Shown: piece by piece, positions 8,343 through 16,910 of the stretch | How the letters are laid out: the number at the start of each line of letters is the position of its first letter | Position numbering within the stretch: the stretch's first letter is position 1 | Origin: Singulisphaera sp. GP187 | Lineage (GTDB): Bacteria > Planctomycetota > Phycisphaerae > Phycisphaerales > SM1A02 | Direction: 5' to 3' | Length of the DNA: 64,000 nt | Assembly (NCBI GenBank): GCA_945871445.1 | Contig: CAMBWI010000003.1 | Location: 21,287 to 85,286, forward strand | Program-made: the position numbers and the translations under genes | The notes under the pieces: model-generated | Database searches by the model: none | What the model was told of the DNA's origin: nothing | What the model saw: only the letters and a program-made list of their open reading frames with translations

Positions 8343-9518
8343 TTATGAAGAGGATCGTTCGATACCAGCGCGCGCGAGAACGATTTCAAGTGCTTGACAG
8401 ACTTGCCCGACTTCGCGTGCGCGCATGGATGTATACATCGGCAGAGTCAGCATGCGATCACCGATTGATTCTGCAGTTGGGCAATCTCCAATCTTGGTAC
8501 CGAACATTTTCTGTACATGTGGCAGCAAATGTGATGGGGGATAGTGATTCGCAGCGCCGATGTCGTGTCGATGCAATCCGTCAATAAGCGCATCGCGGTC
8601 GTGAGCACCAAATCGATCAGAAAGTCGAACCCAAAAAAGTGGCCAGCATATTTGCGAATTTTCCAGCACATTTGGCAGGATTAAATCTGGATGTCCGCCC
8701 AGGGCACGCGTGTATGCCGCTGCAATTTCCAGTCGCTGCGAACGAATTTCGTCCAAGCGTCGCAACTGGCTCGAAGCGAGTGCGGCCAATGGTTCGGCGA
8801 GCCGAGCGTCATATCCCATACCCGAAAATGCCATAAGCATTCCAAGATCCTGCGACTGATTCGGAAAACTCTGACGATCCACACGCCCTTGATTCCGAAG
8901 TGCGCGACACGCTGCAGCAAGCCGATCGTCATGAGTCACAATCGCTCCACCTTCGCCGGAGGCGATCGGTCGATTGGGTCCAAATCCAAAGACACTCAGT
9001 CTGCCAAATTTTCCAACATTATCACTGCCAATTGTTGATCCAAGCCCTTCAGCTGCATGTTCGACCATTGGAATTTCAAAGCGTGAGCAAAATGCGATGA
9101 GTTCTGGCAATCCAGCTGGATTGCCCAAAACTGGAACGCCGATGACAGCGCGTGTCTTGGCCGAAACTTTCGATTCAGCATGCACAACATTCATATTCAA
9201 TGTTCGAGCATCGCAGTCGACGAAGATTGGAGTTGCTCCCACCGAGATAACAGAATTCACATTCGAAGAAAATGAAAGTGATGGCACGAGCACTTCATCG
9301 CCAATGCCAATTCCAAGCGCACGAAGGCAGATTTCCATTCCAGCTCCTGCACTCGATACACCGATGGCGAATGGCCGTCGAACAACAGATGCCAAATGAG
9401 CTTCGAATTCCAAAAGTGCGCTGCCCATAGTCAGGCGTGCTCCTTGGAGCGTCGCAAGTACGGCTTCACGGTCTGCGTCAGTCAGGTCTGGTTTTCCAAG
9501 TGGGATGTCGTATTTCAT
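8343..9518 (-). CDS. DegT/DnrJ/EryC1-family protein, PLP residues replaced
   Basis: A 391-residue member of the sugar aminotransferase fold (type I PLP fold): IPLGKPDLTDADREAVL at the start, SSAGAGMEICLRALGIGIGDEVLVPSLSF in the cofactor-binding part, and PSHLLPHVQKMF near the C-terminus. Two cofactor-anchoring positions are changed. The usual E-D-A-A is EHAAEGLG (His154 in place of the Asp that contacts the PLP ring nitrogen), and the usual P-N-K before GEGG is PNRPIASGEGG (Arg183 in place of the Schiff-base lysine). I read both codons directly (CAT, CGA). Ordinary aminotransferase activity is therefore unlikely. The ATG overlaps the TGA of the upstream HEAT-like gene (ATGA), so the two are translationally coupled. 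Confidence 0.75.
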   Translation of the reverse strand: MKYDIPLGKPDLTDADREAVLATLQGARLTMGSALLEFEAHLASVVRRPFAIGVSSAGAGMEICLRALGIGIGDEVLVPSLSFSSNVNSVISVGATPIFVDCDARTLNMNVVHAESKVSAKTRAVIGVPVLGNPAGLPELIAFCSRFEIPMVEHAAEGLGSTIGSDNVGKFGRLSVFGFGPNRPIASGEGGAIVTHDDRLAAACRALRNQGRVDRQSFPNQSQDLGMLMAFSGMGYDARLAEPLAALASSQLRRLDEIRSQRLEIAAAYTRALGGHPDLILPNVLENSQICWPLFWVRLSDRFGAHDRDALIDGLHRHDIGAANHYPPSHLLPHVQKMFGTKIGDCPTAESIGDRMLTLPMYTSMRAREVGQVCQALEIVLARAGIERSSS

Positions 9519-11038
9519 TTGCCTTCAATTTGTGTAAGTGCTTGGTCTGCTTTGCCGCTGTGTCGAGCAAAGAGCCAAGCCGCTTGCACAAGGAGTGTTG
9601 GGTCCAGATCACCGCCGCCCGCAGCAACAATCCCGAGTTCTCGCAAAAGGTTTGGATCCAAAGTTGGTTTTCCGCGAGCGATTGCGAGGATCGCCAATGC
9701 ATCACCTCGGCGAGAGAGCGATCCGCGAACGCGTTCGGCGACAGCTGCTGCTTCGGGTGTCGCAGCATTGCAAAGAGCAAGAATCAAAATTTCCTGAAGT
9801 TGTCGCTCACTCTCGGACAACTGGATGAGATTTTCAATCGCTCCAGTATCGGACAATGCCAGTCGACTTGCGCAGTCGAGTATGACGCCTGAAAGTGCAT
9901 TTGTGTTTGGTGGAGCAGTCAGAAACCAGACGATCAAGTGTTTCCAAACTTGTGACGCAAGCGCAGGGGGGAGAAATGCTGCGCGCTTGATGGCCCATTC
10001 GGCACTTGATCGATTTGCTCGATCGATCACAACCTCTAATGCAGAGGCAAGTGCGTTTGGATCTCCAGAAGCATTCGCCTCGATCGCGTCGGCGATCGCT
10101 TCAACGAGTGGTTCGCCGTTTCTCAGCGAAGAACCCATGCCGGCCTCAACACCCTTTTCTTGAGACATCAATTGCAGTCCAGCACGAACGAGAGCTGACT
10201 GGCTTCGCTCTTGCGAAGTGTATTTACGCCACTCGACCTGCCCAATTGCTGGGTTTAATGCCAAGGCAGTTCCATTGGCGATCATCTTGGTTGGGGGTGT
10301 GTATGAAGGATCCTGCACAATCTTGACGACAGGAGCAACCGCCGCTCGAATGCAATACAACTGAATAGCTTTGGACAATTCCTGAATAGCCACGTTGCGT
10401 ATCTCTGGAGATCGGGTCGCAAGTTGTGCTGCAAAAGTTTTCCAAGCCTCATCGTTGCCAGTTTCAAGCATCAATGCTGCAGCAAGTCCTGCGATCTCAT
10501 CTGAGGGATCTTTGACTGCGTCATCCAGTCTTTTTTTCGAAAACTTTTCTCCTTGGCGGTGCAATTCTGCGTTGAGAACGACCAAATCCAGAATTGGCAA
10601 TTCTTGTATTTCCAAAATTTCTCGAATGGTCTCAGGTCGAATGAGTCGAAAGCCAACAGCGTTGCGAATCACAGTTGACTGATCTTCAGCAGAAAGTTGT
10701 TTGAGAAGCGCAAGATCAATATCGCGTTGTGTGGAGAGTTCTGCCAGCCCAAGAATTCCATCCACTCTCGAACTCCAATTCGAAGAGTTGGTGAGCGACT
10801 GAAAGAATGGCCGTAATGATTGGTCGTTGAGAGTTCGAAGGGAGACAATCAGTGCGTGTTGTTCGCCAGTTTGTGAAGGGGTTATGCAACGCCGCAGCGT
10901 CAATACTGCTCCGTCAAAGTGATCGGTTCGGGTGTACTGTGCAAATGCCGTCGAGCCGCTCAAGCACATTCCAAGCAATATCGGCACGATAAAGAACGGC
11001 CGAAAAATTCTGCGGGATGTTGAACAATCAAATGGCAC
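9515..11038 (-). CDS. Secreted HEAT-like repeat protein downstream of dnaA
   Basis: A helical-repeat protein of about 507 residues with an N-terminal signal peptide (hydrophobic PFFIVPILLGMCLSGSTAFA, cleavage near AFA-Q). The remainder is alternating helices rich in Leu, Ala and Glu, with HEAT-like spacing (GILGLAELSTQ, AGLAAALMLETGN). No catalytic motif is seen. I chose the GTG at 11038 because TACACT lies 7 nt before it and the signal peptide follows. The frame is open back to a TTG at 11065. It lies between dnaA and the DegT-like gene and is coupled to the latter. Confidence 0.6.
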   Translation of the reverse strand: MPFDCSTSRRIFRPFFIVPILLGMCLSGSTAFAQYTRTDHFDGAVLTLRRCITPSQTGEQHALIVSLRTLNDQSLRPFFQSLTNSSNWSSRVDGILGLAELSTQRDIDLALLKQLSAEDQSTVIRNAVGFRLIRPETIREILEIQELPILDLVVLNAELHRQGEKFSKKRLDDAVKDPSDEIAGLAAALMLETGNDEAWKTFAAQLATRSPEIRNVAIQELSKAIQLYCIRAAVAPVVKIVQDPSYTPPTKMIANGTALALNPAIGQVEWRKYTSQERSQSALVRAGLQLMSQEKGVEAGMGSSLRNGEPLVEAIADAIEANASGDPNALASALEVVIDRANRSSAEWAIKRAAFLPPALASQVWKHLIVWFLTAPPNTNALSGVILDCASRLALSDTGAIENLIQLSESERQLQEILILALCNAATPEAAAVAERVRGSLSRRGDALAILAIARGKPTLDPNLLRELGIVAAGGGDLDPTLLVQAAWLFARHSGKADQALTQIEGK

Positions 11039-11073
11039 AACACGAAGTGTAACGAATGAATGCAATAACCTGA

Positions 11074-12555
11074 TCAGGCTCGGCCGCGCAGTACTTCGCG
11101 CCGAGTTCGTTCACTCAGGTCTGCAGCGGTCAGTTGGTCGTTTCGTGTCGAGAGCAACTCTGATCGTTCGATCATGTTTCGAAAGCGAGCGGCAGCGGCG
11201 TGAATTGTGGAGTGACTCGATCGACCGAGAGCCGTCGCAATTTCTGGGAATGACAATGTGGTCATTTCCCGTGCGAGATGGGCTGCAAGACCGCGAGCGG
11301 TCACAACTTTGCGGTGCCGCCCTATTCCGACGAGGTCCTCGCGTTCAATCCCAGTTGTCGTGCAAACCGCTTGCAAAATCTCAGCGACTCGCACTGGTCG
11401 TCCAACGTGGGAAGTCGTCACTCGTCCCAGTGCGCGTTCGACCAAAATTTGTCCATTTCCCATTTCGATTCCGCCTAAAGAATGCACTGCTGCAATAGTC
11501 ATCACAGCACCTTCGATTTCTCGAACACTTGCCCCAGCGCGATCCACCAATGTTTCGATTGCCGCAGGTGGTAATGCAAGTCCACGGCGTAGCGCAAACT
11601 GCGTCGCCAAGGCAACGCGTGTCGCACGATCTGGATCATCGACTTTCACAACCATCCCAGATAAAAATCTGCTGACGAGCGCAGCACTGAACTTTGCGAT
11701 CTGTCGAGGATGCGCATCAGAAGCAAGCACCATTCGCGATCCGTGAAATCCAATCGCATCGATGGTGTGGAGGCACTCGGACTGGGTCGCTGTCTTATTG
11801 CCTAAGAAATGAACATCATCAATGACAAGAAGGTCGAGCCTTCGTGTCTTGCGGCGAAATTGTTCGATGTTGTCTTCGCGAATAGCTGCAATAAATTCGT
11901 TTGTGAATTGTTCTCCGGTTGCATATCGCACCTTTGCTTGTGGATTCCGCTCTCGAAAGCGCCTGCAAATGGATTGCAAGAGATGAGACTTTCCCACCCC
12001 GCACGATCCATGCAGGAACAAAAGTCGTAGTGGGTCACCTTCGACTTCGGCAACTTGCCGCGCACTCTCGTATGCCAATCGGTTTGGTGCGGCGACAAGA
12101 AAATCGTCGAATCGCTTCCAGCCAACGCCAGAATCCTCTCGCCGTATGAATTGCGATGTGTTTCGTGCAGTCGTTGTTGGCATTTTGCGATGAGTTTGGC
12201 TTTTGAAAGTCTCTGCGCATTGGACATCTTCGGTCTCCGCGGCGACAGGCTGCTGCTTGGCATTCTGCAGAGTGCTGGGTTGGACGTGCATAACCAACTT
12301 TGGTTCATCGGTCATCAGTGTTCGAGAAATCTCGAGCAAGTCGAGTCGAAAGTGACGATCGATCCAATCGGCTGCGAATTGTGTTTGAGCCGTTACGCGA
12401 ATCGCTCCCGAACAGAGATCGATTTGTGCATTGTCTTGAAACCATAATTCGTATTTTCTCGCTCCGAGTCGTTTTTTCAGTGCGCTACACAGAGCCTGCT
12501 TTATGGTGCTGGTCGAGTCTGGACCGCAATCGACGAAGGCAGAAGTATGGTGCAT
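11074..12555 (-). CDS. dnaA: Chromosomal replication initiator DnaA
   Basis: DnaA binds 9-bp boxes at oriC and opens the duplex. Domain I with the WFQD motif is at about residues 35-40. The AAA+ core has HGSCGVGKSHLLQ (Walker A), DLLVIDDVHFLGNK (Walker B) and VLASDAHPRQI (sensor I). Domain IV ends with the DnaA signature AREMTTLSFPEIATALGRSSHSTI and helix-turn-helix (HTH) residues. Walker A has GKS where GKT is usual. The ATG at 12555 has GGAG 7 nt upstream; a TTG at 12570 is an in-frame alternative. The leftward genes that follow are a HEAT-like protein and a DegT-like protein, not the usual dnaN. Confidence 0.95.
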   Translation of the reverse strand: MHHTSAFVDCGPDSTSTIKQALCSALKKRLGARKYELWFQDNAQIDLCSGAIRVTAQTQFAADWIDRHFRLDLLEISRTLMTDEPKLVMHVQPSTLQNAKQQPVAAETEDVQCAETFKSQTHRKMPTTTARNTSQFIRREDSGVGWKRFDDFLVAAPNRLAYESARQVAEVEGDPLRLLFLHGSCGVGKSHLLQSICRRFRERNPQAKVRYATGEQFTNEFIAAIREDNIEQFRRKTRRLDLLVIDDVHFLGNKTATQSECLHTIDAIGFHGSRMVLASDAHPRQIAKFSAALVSRFLSGMVVKVDDPDRATRVALATQFALRRGLALPPAAIETLVDRAGASVREIEGAVMTIAAVHSLGGIEMGNGQILVERALGRVTTSHVGRPVRVAEILQAVCTTTGIEREDLVGIGRHRKVVTARGLAAHLAREMTTLSFPEIATALGRSSHSTIHAAAARFRNMIERSELLSTRNDQLTAADLSERTRREVLRGRA

Positions 12556-12570
12556 GAAGACTCCAGACAA

Positions 12571-12909
12571 GGAGATCGCCCGAGTCGATAGGTTCGACTA
12601 GTGATCCCAGTTCACCGAAATTTATGACGAATCCTTTCACGCCAGCGTTCCTCGCAATTCGCTCCAGTCAGAGTCAGGACTCTTTGGGAGAAGCAAATTG
12701 CTTCGGACCATTCGCACACTCTTCCGTGAGGCGCGGCGGGAGAAATATATCTCAGTTCAAGACCTTTTCGGCTGACTCGGCGCGAAGTTTTTCGCTACGA
12801 AATGCTAAATCCCGATATTGAATGGCGATATGAACGCAAAAAAAATATTTCACCCTCTCCCAAAAAGACTTGTCCACGGAGGGTGGATAAGTGGTGGGAA
12901 TCTCACTTT
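12571..12909. other. Probable replication origin region (oriC)
   Basis: A 339-bp gene-free stretch upstream of dnaA. TTGTCCACG (12870-12878) and GGTGGATAA (12882-12890, the reverse complement of TTATCCACC) form a head-to-head pair of near-consensus DnaA boxes (TTATCCACA, 7/9 and 8/9). Immediately to the left is an A/T-rich run (about 12800-12850, with nine consecutive A at its end) that could serve as the unwinding element, and a GAGA-AATATA-TCTC palindrome lies at 12740-12753. Two boxes are few for an oriC, so further boxes may be degenerate. I found no convincing ORF here. Confidence 0.5.
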
Positions 12910-13827
12910 TTAACTCTCCACCCGACCGATCAATGCCGATCTTCGCAATCTCACAGCGAATCCACGAGATTGATAGAGGCGCATCGCAGGAAGATTCACT
13001 TCATCACACGCAAGAGCGACAGATTGATTTGAGCAATCTTGCACAATCCCTAATGCATAATCGAGCAAAAATCTTCCAACACCGCGTCCGCGAGCATTTG
13101 GCGCAAGTCCGAAATAAACAACTTCAATGCATTTGGAAAGTGGAATCTCACTCATCAAAGAAACGCCAGATGCAACACCATCGACTTCTACAATCAGCCA
13201 TTTTTTTGGATCAACGATTCCCGTGTTGATGTGTCCATCAAGAATGTCCGAAGTTTTTCGCATCTGCGCAAGCCCAGGGCAATCGAGCGAATCGACATAA
13301 GTCGCTTCGAGTAATTCTTCAAGCGATCTCCGATCATTTGTCTTCCAAGGCCGAATGGTCACCCCAGTAGGTACTGCGCTTCGTACATCTTGCTTGAGCC
13401 GAAGATGTGAGAGTTCGAGGTATGCAAGAATTCCAATGGGGTTCATTCCGCCGGCAGCAAACATGCAGAGTTCATCGCTTCGCATCGGTTCGACAAGCGC
13501 TTGCACGAGTGCCGCATCCAGTTCTTTTGCAGTTGCAATTGCTCTGCGAATCAGTGCTGCGCCTCGATCTTGATCCGTCTTGTTCTGTGGCGGAGTGACA
13601 AAGATCATGGCGGTTCGTCCAGGAGAACGAGTCAAAAGAGCAGCATTCGAAATGTTTCCGCTACTGTCGCAGATTGCAAAGAGGAGTTCCTCATTTCGAT
13701 CTGCCGCCCGACTTGTATAGCGTGTCGCTCGTTGCTGTGATCCTGCAAAGACTGCGGCAATCGCTCTTGATCGCAGATCTGCCTTGGGTGAAAAAATTTC
13801 AAATGGTTCGCTTGTTGGCAGGTTCAC
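12910..13827 (-). CDS. Double-GNAT acetyltransferase
   Basis: A protein of about 305 residues with two GNAT folds, laid out like mycothiol synthase-type enzymes. The C-terminal domain is well preserved: YFGLAPNARGRGVGRFLLDYAL is the acetyl-CoA pyrophosphate-binding motif, followed by LACDEVNLPAMRLYQSRGF. The N-terminal domain has lost the clear motif. The substrate is unknown. I prefer the GTG at 13827 because TAACCT stands 7 nt in front; a TTG at 13866 gives a version longer by 13 residues that would reach into the divergent promoter. Confidence 0.7.
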   Translation of the reverse strand: MNLPTSEPFEIFSPKADLRSRAIAAVFAGSQQRATRYTSRAADRNEELLFAICDSSGNISNAALLTRSPGRTAMIFVTPPQNKTDQDRGAALIRRAIATAKELDAALVQALVEPMRSDELCMFAAGGMNPIGILAYLELSHLRLKQDVRSAVPTGVTIRPWKTNDRRSLEELLEATYVDSLDCPGLAQMRKTSDILDGHINTGIVDPKKWLIVEVDGVASGVSLMSEIPLSKCIEVVYFGLAPNARGRGVGRFLLDYALGIVQDCSNQSVALACDEVNLPAMRLYQSRGFAVRLRRSALIGRVES

Positions 13828-13857
13828 TTCGATGAGGTTAGCAACTGCAATTGACGC

Positions 13858-13869
13858 TATAATCAAACT
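13858..13869 (+). promoter_or_regulatory. Consensus -10 box of a leaderless gene
   Basis: A perfect TATAAT (13858-13863) lies exactly 6 nt before the ATG at 13870, so transcription starting 7 nt after the box would begin at the A of the start codon. No -35 hexamer is evident at the expected place (AGGTTA at 13835-13840). Confidence 0.6.
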
Positions 13870-14583
13870 ATGCGATCTTGGAAGCGATCTTGGAAATCGA
13901 ACCTCTCTTGCCTGCTAGTCGTCACATCTTCGGCGTTGATGTTGGCGGGCTCACAAGATTCTGGCGACGGAGGTGCCTCGACACCAAAGGCGCCCAAGAA
14001 AAGCGAACCTCAACCAGCCACTCCAATGCCGACTGATTCGGCGTTGACACTTTCTCCAGAGCCTAGCGAAGGAAATTGGCAACTTGATTTTCAGCCCGGC
14101 GAATTTCGGCTCTATACCGATCCAGAGACTCGTCAAAATTATTGGTACTTCACATACAAAGTTGTCAATCGAACTGGGCAAGATCGTTGGTGGGCTCCGA
14201 AGATGGAACTTCTTGAAGACCACGGGCGTCTTCGTCGATCTGGAAAAGATGTCTCTCCAATCACAGTGAAGCGAATTGAAGCATTGATTGGCAACCGGTT
14301 GATTGAAGGTCAATATCAAATCATTGGCGAGATTCGTCAAGGCGAAGCAAACGCAAAGGAAGGCTTCGTTGTGTGGAGTTCGGATTCATTGCTTGCAACA
14401 GAACTTCACCTCTTTATTCGCGGCATGTCGAGCGAGTTTAAGAAAATGCCCAATCCGATTGAAGGTGGTGAAGAGATCACCATGCACAAGACCATGAAAC
14501 TGGATTACAGAGTTCCAGGGAATCCTCAGACTCGTGGTTCGACAGTAGTTGATTGCGAGCAAACCGAGTGGATTCTTCGCTGA
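13870..14583 (+). CDS. Secreted protein of unknown function
   Basis: A 237-residue protein with an N-terminal signal peptide (residues 1-27: positively charged start, core CLLVVTSSALMLAGS), a Pro/Ser-rich linker (about residues 30-60) and one globular beta-rich domain (about 68-237) with FRLYTDPETRQNYWYFTYKVVNRTGQD. That stretch looks like a domain comparing measured and derived forces or bonds, but I recognise no named family. It stands alone between a divergent acetyltransferase and the rpmA promoter. Confidence 0.6.
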   Translation: MRSWKRSWKSNLSCLLVVTSSALMLAGSQDSGDGGASTPKAPKKSEPQPATPMPTDSALTLSPEPSEGNWQLDFQPGEFRLYTDPETRQNYWYFTYKVVNRTGQDRWWAPKMELLEDHGRLRRSGKDVSPITVKRIEALIGNRLIEGQYQIIGEIRQGEANAKEGFVVWSSDSLLATELHLFIRGMSSEFKKMPNPIEGGEEITMHKTMKLDYRVPGNPQTRGSTVVDCEQTEWILR

Positions 14584-14634
14584 AGACGCGCTTCAAAGGT
14601 TTTCGATGCTCTAAGAATCTTGATTGCAAGGGGG

Positions 14635-14663
14635 TTGCTCGATCAGCCAATTAGCTTTATGAT
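14635..14663 (+). promoter_or_regulatory. Sigma-70-type promoter of rpmA-obgE
   Basis: TTGCTC (14635-14640) and TATGAT (14658-14663) are separated by 17 bp, the optimal spacing. Predicted transcription starts near 14670 and gives a leader of about 31 nt. This is one of the few genes here with a two-part promoter and a real leader. Confidence 0.6.
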
Positions 14664-14700
14664 GTTTGGCTCGATCGGATCACCAGCGGAGCATCAAACT

Positions 14701-14973
14701 ATGGCACATAAAAAAGGACAGGGTTCAACTCAAAACGGCCGCGACTCAAATGCGCAGTTCCGTGGAATTAAACTGTTTGGAGGGCAACTTGCGCAAGCGG
14801 GTTCCGTCCTTGTGAGTCAATGTGGGACCAAGTGGAAGGCTGGCTATCTTGTTCATCAAGGTCGGGATTACACGCTGACAGCTCTCGTCGAAGGAAAGGT
14901 TCGCTTTCGAGGTCGCTCGGTTGACATCATTCCTGCTGATCCATCCACGCCGCGTATGGCGATCGATCGCTGA
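14701..14973 (+). CDS. rpmA: 50S ribosomal protein L27
   Basis: A 90-residue L27 located near the peptidyl-transferase centre. The typical N-terminus [19 protein letters not shown] is intact, followed by [30 protein letters not shown], where family members normally have an RQRGTKFHPG-type stretch. GGAG lies 11 nt upstream of the ATG. It precedes obgE, as in most bacteria, but the usual rplU (L21) does not precede it; the upstream gene is an unrelated secreted protein. Confidence 0.95.
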   Translation: MAHKKGQGSTQNGRDSNAQFRGIKLFGGQLAQAGSVLVSQCGTKWKAGYLVHQGRDYTLTALVEGKVRFRGRSVDIIPADPSTPRMAIDR

Positions 14974-15066
14974 CGATTATCTTCAGGCATTGCTTGAAGC
15001 AAGTTTTGATTTGCTTCAACTCGCATCAGATCGATTTGATGCTGAGAAGCAGAGGACTTTTCACTC

Positions 15067-16134
15067 ATGTTCATTGATACCGCACTTATCTTGATCCGCT
15101 CTGGAAAGGGTGGTAATGGTTGTATGCATATGCTCCGTTTGAAGGGCAACCCAAAGGGCGGCCCTGATGGTGGTGATGGCGGTAAGGGCGGCGATATCGT
15201 TCTGAACGCAAATGCACACATCGACACTTTGGTCGAATTTGGTTTTCGCCCTCACTGGTTTGCCCAAGATGGTGAAGCTGGTTCGGGTAAGAAATGCGCC
15301 GGAAAAGCTGGGCAGGATTGCATCTTGCAGGTTCCGCTGGGAACGCAAATCTTTGACGCAGAAACGAACGAATTGATTGTCGATATCACTTTGCCAAATC
15401 AGTCCGTAATTCTTGCGCCTGGCGGTCATGGTGGAATTGGTAATGATCGATTCAAGAGTGCTGTGCATCAGGCTCCAACCGAATCCACTCCAGGCGGAGA
15501 AGCGATCGAGCGACAATTGAGGCTGGAGCTTCGGCTCATTGCGGATGTTGGGTTCGTCGGTCTCCCAAATGCCGGGAAGAGCACTTTTCTGCGGGCGACA
15601 ACGCGCGCTCAGCCCAAGATTGCTGCGTATCCGTTCACCACACTTGCGCCACAACTTGGGATTGCAGAACTTTCCGACGAACGCCGCCTCGTGCTTGCAG
15701 ATCTTCCTGGATTGATCGAAGGTGCATCGCAAGGTGTTGGACTTGGACATGACTTTCTCAAGCACATTGAACGCACGCGAGTCATCTTGCATTTGTTGGA
15801 TTGCGCGCCTCCTGATGGAAGCGATCCACTAGAAAATCATCGCACAATCCGCCGCGAACTTGCGGACTTCAGCGAACAGCTTGCGCGAACGCCTGAGATC
15901 GTGGTGCTCAATAAGGTCGATCTCATCCCTGAAGAAGATCGAAAGATTGTGATTGAAGAACTCGTTTCACGCTTCGAGCATGAGAGAGGCGTTCGTCCTC
16001 TTCTTGCCAGTGGCGCGAGCCGCGAAGGTGTTCCGTCAGTCTTAGAGTCCGTGTGGGAATTGGCCCGTCATGCTCGTGAGCAATCGCCGATCACTTCACG
16101 AAAAGCATCCGATCATTCTTCGTCGAATTTTTGA
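15067..16134 (+). CDS. obgE: Ribosome-associated GTPase Obg
   Basis: A 355-residue Obg/CgtA GTPase acting in large-subunit assembly and stress control. The glycine-rich Obg domain covers about residues 1-160 (IRSGKGGNGCMHM, GGDGGKGGDIVL). The G domain follows: GLPNAGKSTFL (G1), FTTLAPQLG (G2), LADLPGLIEGA (G3), NKVD (G4) and the ASGAS stretch (G5). No long C-terminal domain is present. AGAGGA about 10 nt upstream is an acceptable SD site. The last 22 nt overlap the end of the convergent ptsH. Confidence 0.95.
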   Translation: MFIDTALILIRSGKGGNGCMHMLRLKGNPKGGPDGGDGGKGGDIVLNANAHIDTLVEFGFRPHWFAQDGEAGSGKKCAGKAGQDCILQVPLGTQIFDAETNELIVDITLPNQSVILAPGGHGGIGNDRFKSAVHQAPTESTPGGEAIERQLRLELRLIADVGFVGLPNAGKSTFLRATTRAQPKIAAYPFTTLAPQLGIAELSDERRLVLADLPGLIEGASQGVGLGHDFLKHIERTRVILHLLDCAPPDGSDPLENHRTIRRELADFSEQLARTPEIVVLNKVDLIPEEDRKIVIEELVSRFEHERGVRPLLASGASREGVPSVLESVWELARHAREQSPITSRKASDHSSSNF

Positions 16135-16385
16135 TTGATCAGTTTGAGAATCTCTTCGAGTGCGCGCGTTTCATCAGTGCCTTCGCATGAAATTTCAAGA
16201 ACCGTCCCTGCGGTTGCCGCAAGCAACAGCATCTGCATAATGCTCTTGCCGTCGACCCACTCCGAAGAATTTGCCCGCCGAACTCGCACGGTCGATGCAA
16301 ATCCATTTGCCAATTGTACGAACGCCATCGCTGGTCGAGCATGAAGCCCCAGTTGATTGATAATTGTTGATTCTCCGTTGACCAC
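16113..16385 (-). CDS. ptsH: HPr-type phosphocarrier (NPr-like)
   Basis: A 90-residue HPr-family phosphocarrier. With the GTG start at 16385 the phospho-acceptor histidine in GLHARPA is residue 15, exactly the canonical position, and GAGGA (16397-16393) lies 7 nt upstream. The longer frames from ATGs at 16430 or 16457 would add N-terminal residues foreign to the family. The serine region GKSIMQMLLLAA matches the HPr Ser46 segment. It directly follows ptsN, whose stop codon overlaps its SD site, so it is most likely part of a nitrogen-type PTS. No enzyme I is in the window. Confidence 0.88.
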   Translation of the reverse strand: MVNGESTIINQLGLHARPAMAFVQLANGFASTVRVRRANSSEWVDGKSIMQMLLLAATAGTVLEISCEGTDETRALEEILKLINQKFDEE

Positions 16386-16395
16386 GGGATCGTCC

Positions 16396-16875
16396 TCAAC
16401 TCGTGGAAGGCGTGGTGCCGTCGGTTTCATCGAGAAGAAGTGTGACATCATCAACATTGCGCGCTTGACGCAAGAAGCGCCGGAAAACTTCTTGACTCAA
16501 CGCTCCAAAGACAGTTTCCATCGCGTTCAAATGAGATTCTGGGTCGGTCAGAGGACTCAGCATAAAAACAATCGCATAAACTGGTTGACGATCGAGCGAG
16601 TTGAAGTCCACTCCGCTCGCGGAAACTCCAATTGCCGCATGAGGCTTTGAAACCAAGGTTGTCTTTGCGTGCGGAACTGCAACCCCATGACCAAATCCCG
16701 TCGACCCTTTGCGTTCGCGTGCGAACGTTTCCTTCAAGAGTGTTGCGCGAGAATCTGCTGACACCACACCACAGGCAATGAGAGCGTCAAGCAATTCTCC
16801 AATCGCAAGATCTCGCTTTGTATTTACAAGCGAAGGAAGAATAGCATTGGAAACGACGATGTCACGGAGTTTCAT
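16396..16875 (-). CDS. ptsN: PTS EIIA, nitrogen/fructose type
   Basis: A 159-residue EIIA of the mannitol-fructose superfamily. The phosphorylated histidine lies in GHGVAVPHAKT (about residue 70), preceded by RERKGSTGFG. With no membrane permease nearby and with hpf upstream and an HPr gene downstream, this is best read as EIIA-Ntr, a regulatory phosphoprotein. It follows hpf by 35 nt on the same strand. Confidence 0.85.
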   Translation of the reverse strand: MKLRDIVVSNAILPSLVNTKRDLAIGELLDALIACGVVSADSRATLLKETFARERKGSTGFGHGVAVPHAKTTLVSKPHAAIGVSASGVDFNSLDRQPVYAIVFMLSPLTDPESHLNAMETVFGALSQEVFRRFLRQARNVDDVTLLLDETDGTTPSTS

Positions 16876-16910
16876 CTCAATCGATCATAACCGCTTTGAT
16901 CGAAGAGCGT

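Noticed and set aside
12624..12821. 65-codon ORF on the plus strand in the gap upstream of dnaA
   Set aside because: No family, no SD site or leaderless box, and it lies in the probable origin region.
16386..16457. N-terminal extension of ptsH from ATG 16430 or 16457
   Set aside because: It would overlap ptsN and shift the catalytic histidine from position 15; the SD-preceded GTG at 16385 fits better.
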